Source: Streptomyces sp. JJ36 (GTDB taxonomy: Bacteria > Actinomycetota > Actinomycetes > Streptomycetales > Streptomycetaceae). Taken from it: DNA of 47,397 bases. Of the stretch, positions 22,829 through 32,000 are shown in pieces. The notes under the pieces are model-generated. The model saw only the letters and a list, made by a program, of their open reading frames with translations. It made no database searches and was not told the origin of the DNA. Location of the stretch: the NCBI RefSeq assembly GCF_021696945.1, contig NZ_JACYHE010000045.1:1-47397 (forward strand), read 5' to 3'. The translations under genes were made by a program, and so were the position numbers. Each line of letters opens with the position of its first letter. Position 1 is the stretch's first letter.

Positions 22829-23302
22829 ATGGAAGCCCGACTGAACCTCTTCGCCAACCCCGTCACCGGGAAGTTCCTGAAGCACATCGTCGCGGCGGGC
22901 CAGACCCTCTCCGACGCGACGCTGCCCGCCGCGACGCAGGAGCTGGTGAAGATCCGCGCGAGCCAGATCAACGGGTGCGGGTTCTGCACCGACATGCACA
23001 CCAAGGACGCCGCCGCGGCCGGCGAGTCGGCGGTCCGCCTCCACCTCGTCGCGGCGTGGCGGGAGGCCACCGTCTTCACCGAGGCCGAGCGCGCCGCCCT
23101 GGAGCTGACGGAAGAGGGCACCCGCACCGCGGACGCGGCCGGCGGGGTCACGGACGAGGCGTGGGCCCGGGCCGCGGAACACTACGACGAGGAGCAACTC
23201 GGCGCGCTGGTCTCGCTGATCGCCCTCATCAACACCTACAACCGGATGAACGTCCTCGTCCGGCAGCCCGCCGGCGACTACGTACCCGGCCAGTTCGGCT
23301 GA
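22829..23302 (+). CDS. AhpD-like / carboxymuconolactone decarboxylase family protein
   Basis: The protein is 157 residues from the ATG at 22829 (AGAGGAG upstream). The redox motif is INGCGFCTDMHTKDA, a CxxC with the following His as in alkylhydroperoxidase AhpD. The helical CMD fold continues through LVAAWREATVFTEAERAALELTEEGTR and ALVSLIALINTYNRMNV. Members reduce peroxides or act as redox partners in the cytoplasm. The consensus ECF41 promoter upstream predicts control by an ECF41 sigma factor. No sigma gene is in the window, although ECF41 sigma genes are usually adjacent to their targets. A very strong hairpin follows the stop. Confidence 0.92.
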   Translation: MEARLNLFANPVTGKFLKHIVAAGQTLSDATLPAATQELVKIRASQINGCGFCTDMHTKDAAAAGESAVRLHLVAAWREATVFTEAERAALELTEEGTRTADAAGGVTDEAWARAAEHYDEEQLGALVSLIALINTYNRMNVLVRQPAGDYVPGQFG

Positions 23303-23310
23303 CCGGAACC

Positions 23311-23368
23311 GGCGGCCCCGCCACCCGCCCCGCCCCGGTCGGTGTGCCGGGCGGGTGGCGGGGCCGCC
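23311..23368. terminator. Strong bidirectional terminator (20-bp stem)
   Basis: Bases 23311-23330 pair perfectly with 23349-23368 across an 18-base loop. It sits exactly between the convergent stops at 23302 and 23375, so it should end both transcripts. Confidence 0.85.
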
Positions 23369-23374
23369 CGCCGG

Positions 23375-23956
23375 TCACCCCTCCTCGTACGGGAACCGGG
23401 CGAGCGGCGGCTCCTGCGTGAAGAAGGTCTTCGCCCGGGCGGCCGCCTGCGCGTCGTCGCGTACGTGCCCCGGCCGGGAACCGTTGCCGAGCAGCACGCC
23501 GCCGAAGCGCATGCCCATGTACGCGGCGGTGTGATGCAGCGTGAGCACCAGCGGCTGCGCCACGACCTCCTGGCGGTGGGCCATCGCCGTGACGCCCCAC
23601 AGCGCACGCCCCGCCATCTTCGCCCGGAAGTCCGGGTCCGGGGTGGACAGCCACTTCGACCAGTAGTCGAGGTACCGCTTGGCGTAGGACGACAGCGAGT
23701 ACCAGTACAGCGGGGAGACGATCACGATGTCGCTGGCGGCGAGCGTCGCTTGGCGCAGCAGCTCCTCGTTCTCCTGCTCGGGCCACGGCGCGTCGGCGTG
23801 CCGGGAGTCGACGTAGTCGGCCAGGGGGAGCCGGGTCAGATCCAGCCAGCGCTGCTCGACGGCGTCCGGCAACTGTTCCGCTGCGGCCCGGGCCAGGTGC
23901 TCGGTGTTGCCGTCGGGCCGGGAGCTGGCGAGGAGGAACAGGAACGAACGGTGCAC
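23375..23956 (-). CDS. NAD(P)H-dependent flavodoxin-fold oxidoreductase
   Basis: The protein is 193 residues from the GTG at 23956 (GGAG 5 bases upstream). It begins HRSFLFLLASSRPDGNTEHLARAA, the FMN phosphate-binding loop of the NADPH-dependent FMN reductase/flavodoxin-like family. IVIVSPLYWYSLSSYAKRYLDYWSKWL and MAGRALWGVTAMAHRQEV follow in the usual order. It is probably a cytoplasmic FMN-dependent quinone or nitro reductase of unknown substrate. Frames extending upstream of the GTG look non-coding. It converges on the AhpD-like gene. Confidence 0.88.
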   Translation of the reverse strand: MHRSFLFLLASSRPDGNTEHLARAAAEQLPDAVEQRWLDLTRLPLADYVDSRHADAPWPEQENEELLRQATLAASDIVIVSPLYWYSLSSYAKRYLDYWSKWLSTPDPDFRAKMAGRALWGVTAMAHRQEVVAQPLVLTLHHTAAYMGMRFGGVLLGNGSRPGHVRDDAQAAARAKTFFTQEPPLARFPYEEG

Positions 23957-24446
23957 GGGGGCTCCAGTGGTCGGCGCGAGCGGGTCCGCAGCATCCAACC
24001 TCCCGCGGCCCCGCGGTATTTCCGCCCCGCACCCGGGCCGCCCGGGTGTGCCCGGCCCCGGGCGTGCCCGGGGCCCCGGGCACGCCCAGCGAAGGAGCCC
24101 GGGCCCCGGACCGGCGCAGCCCCCCAAGGGGCGCCCGTTCCCTTACGGCGGGCCGGTCGCCGACGTCGCATGCCTTCCTCCCGGGCGGCGGGCTCCGCCG
24201 CCGACGCGGGACGCGTCCGGTTCGGGTGCGGGTACGGGTGGTGCGCATCGTCGTCTCCTCCGCTCACTTCTGCGGCGCGCCGGTCCGGCGACGCGCCGTC
24301 CCGGTCGGGCCTCCGGGCCCGGCGGTCGGGCCCGGTGAACAGCCTCGAAGTGCCTGCGCACGGTGCGTAAGTGAGACAGGCTGGCTCCGTACGGAGACGC
24401 CCCGGCCGCACCGAGCCGGAGCAGGACCGGAACAGGGGGGAGACAG
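23957..24446. other. 490-base intergenic region between divergent genes
   Basis: No conserved gene is recognised. The minus strand has a strong ribosome site (GGAGGAG, 6 bases before an ATG at 24248) opening an Arg/Thr-rich frame (MRTTRTRTRTGR...). That frame shows no stop before it overlaps the reductase gene out of frame; it may be a leader peptide or chance. A 12-bp palindrome lies at 24385-24396. Confidence 0.5.
24385..24396. promoter_or_regulatory. 12-bp palindrome, possible XRE operator
   Basis: CTCCGTACGGAG is a perfect palindrome 50 bases before the membrane XRE gene. A second symmetric element, CGCAC-G-GTGCG (24357-24367), lies just upstream. Autoregulation is inferred from position only. 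Confidence 0.4.
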
Positions 24447-25664
24447 ATGACCGACAGCGCGCTCGAGCCCGGTGCCGGGGAGGGACAGGAGGACCCCAGG
24501 GCCGCTCTGGGCCGGCACTTACGCGGCTTGTTCGACGGCTGCGGGCTGTCCCTGCGTCAGTTCACCCGCAAGCACGGCTTCAGCCACTCCGCGATCGCCC
24601 GGTACCTGAGCGGGGAACGGCTGCCGCGCAAGGCGTTCCTGGATGCCCTGCTCAGCGAGCGCGGCACCGACACGGCGCCGGTCACCGGCGAGGTGCGGCG
24701 GCTGACGTTCGCCCTGTACCGCGCGGCCCTGGAGGCGGGTGGCAGCGCCGTCCTGATGGAGCTGTACGAGCTGGAGGTGCGCCTGGACGACCTGCTGGCC
24801 GAGCTGGCGCAGGTGCACGCCGAGGCCCACGAGCGGGAGCGGCGCCGGGCGCGGGGCGAGGCGTCCGCCGGGGCGCCGGAGCAGGACCTCCCGGGCGAGG
24901 ACACCGCACTGCTGAACCGGCGGGCCGTGCTGCTCGCCGAACTGGACCGCGTGCGCCACGAGATCACCCGGCGCGAGGCCGCGCCCTCGGCACCCGACGT
25001 CGACCCGTCTCCCGCGCTTCCGCCGCTCCCCGGGGGAACGCCCCCGTTGCCACCCGGGGACACGTCTGTCCCCGCGGGGGGACGCCCTGGCGGTCCGGGC
25101 TCGAAAGTGCCCTGGGTCGTCGCCGGAGTCGCCGTCCTGACCGCGGCGGTCTTCTTCGGCATGTGGCTCGGCCGGCCCTCCGGAGAAGCGGCAGGCCCCG
25201 CACCCGGCACCGACTCCGGGTCGGAGGGCTCCTCGCCGGCGAGGCCGCGTACGTCCGCCGCGTCCGGCACCGGGGACGGCGACGAGCCCCGGGCCCTCGC
25301 CTCCACCCGGACGGTCATCCCCCGCGGCGAGGCCGTCGACGCGGACAGCCGCTACGCCACCATGTGGGACACGGGGTACGAGTGGGGGGACTTCGAGGTC
25401 AGCGACGACCCCGTACGGGACTCCGTGTTCACCGGCGGCAAGCACGCCTCGCTGACCCTTTCCGAGGCAGCCGACTGGGAGACGTGCGGAGCCGGCGGCG
25501 TGGAGAACGCGAGCGTCCCGGCGTCCTCCCTGCGCGCGGGGACGACCCTGTGCGGCATCACCAGCGAGGGCAACCGCAGCGCCCTCACCGTGGAGACCGT
25601 CCGCACCGACGCCCGCGGCGTCCTCAGCGTCACCGTGCGCTTCACCACCTGGAACACCGCCTGA
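24447..25664 (+). CDS. Membrane-anchored XRE-family regulator
   Basis: The protein is 405 residues from the ATG at 24447 (GGGGGAGA upstream). An N-terminal helix-turn-helix (about 20-75) includes LRQFTRKHGFSHSAIARYLSGERLP. A helical, heptad-like stretch rich in Glu/Arg/Leu (about 98-175) could dimerise. A Pro-rich linker leads to one membrane helix (about 224-246, VPWVVAGVAVLTAAVFFGMWL). An outer domain of about 120 residues ends the protein, with a Cys pair (ETCGAGG, TLCGITSEGN). The layout is a one-component sensor with an outside ligand domain and inside DNA-binding domain. It is the first gene upstream of the RHS toxin, so control of that locus is possible but unproven. Confidence 0.85.
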   Translation: MTDSALEPGAGEGQEDPRAALGRHLRGLFDGCGLSLRQFTRKHGFSHSAIARYLSGERLPRKAFLDALLSERGTDTAPVTGEVRRLTFALYRAALEAGGSAVLMELYELEVRLDDLLAELAQVHAEAHERERRRARGEASAGAPEQDLPGEDTALLNRRAVLLAELDRVRHEITRREAAPSAPDVDPSPALPPLPGGTPPLPPGDTSVPAGGRPGGPGSKVPWVVAGVAVLTAAVFFGMWLGRPSGEAAGPAPGTDSGSEGSSPARPRTSAASGTGDGDEPRALASTRTVIPRGEAVDADSRYATMWDTGYEWGDFEVSDDPVRDSVFTGGKHASLTLSEAADWETCGAGGVENASVPASSLRAGTTLCGITSEGNRSALTVETVRTDARGVLSVTVRFTTWNTA

Positions 25665-26007
25665 CCCGCAGGCTTCCCCGGCGGACCCGCGGCGCTGGCT
25701 GAAAGTCGTCTGCGACACCTCCGCGCAACCCCGCGCCGGGGGACGCTACGCCTCCGTTTGTGGCGACGTGACGGAGAAGCGGTGGTCGGATGTTGCCGAA
25801 GTGTGATGGCCACCTGTGCCACTTTCCGTAGGTTGTTCCGGAATCGCGTCCCTGTACGCCTCCGCCACGGCTGCATAGAGTCCCTGCCCGCTGCGGCCGT
25901 TACTGAGTCGATCCGGCCCGTTCCCGCTGCGGCTGAACTGATGTGCGCAGCGGCTGCCTGCCGCCCGCCGAGGGCGAGCCGAGTGGCCCGGGAGGTGGGG
26001 TTCTTCG
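25665..26007 (+). other. 343-base upstream region of RHS gene
   Basis: No gene is supported here. The region contains a symmetric TTCCGGAA (25837-25844) in a locally AT-richer stretch, and a strong GGGAGGTGGGG ribosome site just before the RHS start. No clear -10/-35 pair was identified. Confidence 0.5.
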
Positions 26008-29000
26008 ATGCTCGGTCGGCTGTCGGCCCGTTCGCGGCCCGTGGCGGTCTCCCTGTCGTCGGCGATGCTGGCCGCGCTGCTGTCGGCGGTCTCCTTCGCC
26101 GCACCCGCGGTGGCGCTCGACGGTGGCGAGGACGTGCCCAGCGTGCCCGGGCAGCCGCACGGCGAAGTACCCGGCCAGCGCATCGAGAAGTCGATGAAGC
26201 CGCTCCCCGAGCCGGTGTGGCCGCAGGCCGGGCGTGCGGTGGTCGACCTCACGCAGTCCGCCCCGGGGGAGCCGGGCCGGCTGGCGGCCTCGCCGGAACC
26301 CTCCCCGCCGGCCACCGGCACCGAGGTCGCCGGCGTGGTCGCCCTCGCCCCGGCCCCGCCGCACGAGGCCGGCACCGGGACCCAACTGGTCACCCGGGAG
26401 GCGGAGACGGCTTCGTCGTCCGCCGGGCCCACCTCGGAGTCCTCCCCGCCGGCGTCTGCGTCGCCCGAGCCGTCCGCCGCCGGTGCGTCGGCGTCGCCGT
26501 CGGCGGCTCCCTCGGACACCACGTCCGCATCTCCCTCCGACACCACGTCGGCTCCCCCCACCGAGACGCCGACCGCCACGGCCTCCCCGTCACCGTCCCC
26601 CACGACCTCCTCCAGCGAGGACGGTGCGGAACTCCTGGCACCGGACCAGGTGGCGGTGGAGGTCCTGGACCGTGCCGCCGTGGAGCCTGCGGGCGGCGTG
26701 GGGCTCGGCGTCCGCCTCACCCGTACCGACGGCGTCGGGCAGGCCGGGCCGGTGGAGCTCTCGCTGGACTACTCCGGCTTCCGCCATGCCTACGGCGGCG
26801 ACTTCGCCTCCCGGTTGCGGCTGGTGAAGATGCCGGCCTGCGCCCTGACCACTCCCGAAGCCGACGGCTGCGCCGCCCGCGAGTTCGTGCAGGCCGACAA
26901 CGACCTCGCCGCCGGGAAGCTCACCGCGACGGTGGAGGCCGACCCGGACGCCTCCACCGCCACCGACGGCGGGGTGGCCACGCAGCTCGGCGCGGCGGCT
27001 CCCGCCGCGGCCTCCACCTCGGACGGCACGGTCTACGCCGCGACCACCGGTTCCTCCTCCGACACCGGTGACTACCGGGCCTCCCCGCTGGGGCAGTCGG
27101 GCTCCTGGGACGTGTCCGTCGGCTCGGGCGCCTTCACCTACCAGGTGCCGATCCAGGTACCGGAGCCGCCGATGGGCTCGGCGCCGGGCGTGGCGCTGAG
27201 CTACAACTCGCAGTCCGTGGACGGGCGCACGTCCAGCTCGAACAACCAGGCCTCGTGGGCCGGCATGGGCTGGGACCTCAACACCGGCTTCATCGAGCGC
27301 CGCTACCGCAACTGCACGCAGGACGGGCTGCCCACCATCGCTGACCTGTGCTGGGACTCGCCCAACACCGGGGAGGAGCCCTCCGGCGCCGTCTACGTCA
27401 TCAACCTGGGCGGGGTCACCTCCCCGCTCGTCCAGGACAACACCGGCACCGGCTCGTACCACGTGCAGGACGACCCGGGCTGGCGGGTGCAGCGGATGTT
27501 CGGCGGCCACGGTGCCGACGACGAGTACTGGGTCGTCTCCCACCAGGACGGCACCCGCTACTACTTCGGCTGGGGCCGCAGCGAGCGCACCGGGACGGGC
27601 ACCGGCTCGGTGTGGACCGTACCGGTGGTCGGCAACGACGCGGGGGAGCCGTGCCACGGCCAGTTCCCGGAGCCCTGCACCCAGGCCTGGCGCTGGAACG
27701 TCGACCGGGTGGTCGACGGCAACGAGGTCGAGACGATCTACTTCTACGACAAGGAGTACAACCACTACCGGTCCGTCGCCAACGAGGACCAGGCCCGCCG
27801 CTACGTCTCCGGCGGCTATGTGGACGAGATCCAGTACGGCTGGTCCTCCCAGATCGGCAGTGGGCAGCTTCCCGCCAAGGTCGAGTTCAGCCACGTCAAC
27901 CGGTGCGCGGAGCGGATGAGCGAGGACAACCCGCTGGACAACCCGCCACCGGCCTGCCCGACCATCGCCTCCTCGCCGAGCTCGTACCCGGACGTACCGC
28001 TGGACCTGCGCTGCGACGGCACCGCGGACGACTACCACTGCGCAGGGAAGACGTACTACCCGACGTTCTTCCTCGAGGACATGCTCTGGGACATCAAGAC
28101 CTACGTCCGCGACGACAACGGCTCGCCGTGGAGCCTGGTCATGCAGTACCAGATGAAGTACGCCCTGACGAACCCGTCCGGGCCGGTCGACGGCACCCTG
28201 TGGCTCGACTACATCCAGCGCAAGGCCTACGGCAGCGACCCCGACCTCACCCTCCCCACCCTCAACTTCAACGGCACCAACCTCGACAACCAGGTGGGCC
28301 CGAACGAGCTGCGCTTCCGCCGCATCACCGGCGTCTACACCGCGCTCGGCTCGAAGGTCTCCGTCCACTACGGCTTCGCCAACCCCTGCTACGCCGGCGA
28401 TCTGCCCTCCCAGTCGAACAACTCCCAGGACTGTTACTGGCAGAAGTGGACGCCGGAGGGCGGTGAGGCGACCACCGGCTGGTTCAAGAAGTTCCTGGTC
28501 AAGGACGTCACCGTCGACCCCCGGGTGGGTGAGGGCAGCGGCGGGGACGGCGCACCGCAACTCACCACCACCTACAACTACTACGGCGGCGCCGGCTGGC
28601 GATTCACCGGCGACCCGCTGACCAAGGACGAGGACGAGACCTGGTCGGACTGGCGCGGCTACCGCAACCCGCGCGTCACCACCGGAGCCGGCGACCACGA
28701 GCACTCCACCTACTACTGGCGCTACCGCGGCCTGCACGGCGACCGCACCTCCAAGACCGACCCCTCCGCCACCCGCACCGTCACCCTCACCGACTCCACC
28801 GGCACCCGGTGGACCGACTACGCCTGGCTCGCCGGCCGGACCCTGGAGACCAGCCACCGCGACAACAGCAGCGGCTCCCCCGTCTCCAAGAAGCGGGTGC
28901 GCCACGAGTACTGGGTGCACAACACCGCCCAGTACGTGGGCCTGCCGGACGCCCGTTTCGTGCGGGAGAAGCGGACGACCACCCGTACGAAGATCTCCAC

Positions 29001-32000
29001 CTCCACCTCCGACCAGTCCACCTGGCGCGAGCACGTCGTCCAGCACGAGTACGACGACACGTCGGGCACCAGCACCACCTTCGGCCTGCCCCTGCGCATC
29101 GACGACTGGGGCGAGACCGGCGTCGGCGACAACCGCTGCACCACCTACGGCCGCGCCTACAACACCGACGACCTCAACGCGGCCGGTGTGCAGCGCTGGA
29201 CGGTGCTGCCCGACCAGGTGCGCACCTACTCCGCCGGCTGCACCAACCGCGCCGCGTCGAACCAGAACTCCTCCACCGTCACCCTCTACGACGGTGCGGC
29301 CTCCGTCGCCGAGAACAATCCCTACGACGGCAACCCGACCGAGATCCGCAGGCACACCGACGCGATCGGCTACCGCGCGACCAAGGCCGCGTACGACCCC
29401 GCCGGCCGGATCACCGAGACCTGGGACGGCAAGGGCAGGTCGACCACCACCACCTACACCCCTGCCAACACCTGGCCGCTGAGCGGCGTCGCGGTCGTCG
29501 GGCCCGACCCGGACGGCTTCGGCTCCGGTACCCCGATGACCAGGACCACGTGGTACTCGCGGTACTGGGGAGCGCCCTGGAAGATCGTCGACGCCAACGG
29601 CAACACCACCCGCATCCACCTGGACGCCGCCGGACGCACCGCCGAGGTCTGGAAGCCCACCGAGGAACCCGCCCACCCGGACGGCGACCCCTCCCTGCTC
29701 TTCGGCTACTCCACCCCGACCAGCAGCAGCAACGTCCCGTACGCGGCGAACGGCCCTTCCCGGGTCACCTCCCAGACCCTGCAGTCCGGCTCCACCTACC
29801 TGGAGTCCCACGCCTACTTCGACGGCCTCGGGCGGGTCCGCGAGACCCAGACCCCGGCCCCGGGCGGCACCGGCCGTGACGTGACCACCACCCGCTACGA
29901 CTCCTCGGGCAACGTCACCGGCACCTCCGCCGCCTTCCACAACACCGGTACCGCCGGCTCGGGCATGGTGCTCCCCGCCGTCTCCGACCTGCCCTCCTAC
30001 CACGACGTCGTCCGCGACTGGGCGGGCCGCACCACCGAAGCGAAGATCATGGTGAACGGCACCGACCAGAGCGCCGGGCACACCCTGACGGAGTACCACG
30101 GCGACCACACCCGGGTCACCCCGCCCGTCGGCGGAGCCACCGACACCTACACCGACGTGTACGGGCAGACCTCCAGGATCGTCGAGCACGACGGCGGCGA
30201 CACCCACACCACCCGGTACGGCTACACCGGCAAGGGCGAGCTGAAGACCATCACCGACGCGCTGGGCAACACCACCGCGTACACCTACAACTGGCTCGGC
30301 GACCGCCTCACCACCGACGACCCCGACGCCGGCTCCTCCTCCGCCACCTACGACGCCAACGGCAACGTGGCCACCACGACGGACGCCGAGAACGTCACCG
30401 TCACCCGCACCTACGACGCGATGGACCGGCTGACCGGGATCGAGCAGGGCGCCACCCTGCTGGCCTCCTACACCTACGACACCGCCCCCGGCGGCAAGGG
30501 CCTGCCCGCCACCTCCACCTCCTACGCCGACGGCAACGCCTGGACCAGCACCGTCACCGGATACGACGCCCGGGGCCGGGCGCTGGGACAGGAACTCACG
30601 GTCCCCGCCGGAGCCGGGGTCCTCGCGGGCACGTACACCGTCGGCCTGCACTACGACGCGGCCGACCACGTCACCGCCGTCGACTACCCGGCCCTCGGCG
30701 GCCTGCCCGCCGAGACCGTCACCACCGAGTACACCGACCAGGGCCAGGTCTCCACCCTGAGCAGCCCGCTGGCCACGTACGTCGCCGCCACCGACTACGA
30801 CAACCTGGCACGGCTGACCGGCCGCACCTACGGCACCGAGTCCACCACCGGCACCACGGCCGCACGCGCCTACACCTACGACGACACCAACGGCACCGGC
30901 GCCCTCCGGACCGTCCAGACCGCCACCAGCGCAAGCGCCGGCCTCGTCCAGGACGACACCTTCACCCGTAACGACGCCGGCATCACCACCGCCGTGACCG
31001 ACGCGGTCGCCGGGCAGCGGGAATGCTTCCGCTACGACCCCCTCAACCGCCTCACCGCCGCCTGGACGACCGGCTCGGCGCAGCAGTGCGCGACCACCGG
31101 AGAGCCCAACGCCGACTTCACGGCAGGCCCCGACCCCTACCAGAAGGTGTACACGCACGACCCGATCGGCAACCTCCAGTCGGTCACCGACACCACCGCC
31201 TCCGGCTCCACCGCCCGCGACTACCGCTACCCCGGGTACAGCGCCGACGAGTCGAGCTACACCCCGGGAGCCGCTCACCCGCACGCGGTCACGACCGCCG
31301 GGGCCGACAACTACTCCTACAACGCTGCCGGCCAGGTCACCTCCCGCACCGCCGGCGGGGTCACCTCCACCTTCGAGTGGAACGCGCAGAACCGCATCAC
31401 CGGCATCACCGAGCAGTACTCCGGCGGCGAAGAGGAGACCACCTACGTCTACGACGCGGGCGGCGCCTTGCTGATGCGTACCTCCGCCACCGAGGACGTC
31501 CTCTACGTCAGCGGTCACGAGGTCCACGTCCCGGCAGGCGGCACCGCCCGGGCCACCCGCTCCTACGTCTCCGGGGGCACCACGGTCGCGCTGCGCACCG
31601 CGAGCGACACCGAGCCCGACGGCGAGCTGACCTGGCTGATGAGCGACGGCCAGGCCTCCACCCAGCTCACGGTGCTCGCCGCCACCGGAGCCGTCACCCG
31701 CCGCCGCTACACCCCCTACGGTGACCAGCGTGGCGGCACCACGCTGCCCGCCGGTACGGACCGCGGGTTCCTCGGTGAGCCGGAGGACGACGCCACCGGG
31801 CTCTCTCTCCTCGGCGCGCGGATGTACGACCCGGCTCTCGGCCGGTTCCTGAGCACCGACGAACTCGTGAGCCCCTACGACCCGCAGAACCTGGGCGCCT
31901 ACGCCTACGCCCGCAACAACCCCGTCCTCTACAGCGACCCGTCCGGCCTGAGGCTGGCCTGCGGCGGCGCCGGCGGGACCGTGGTGCCCTGCGGCGAGGG

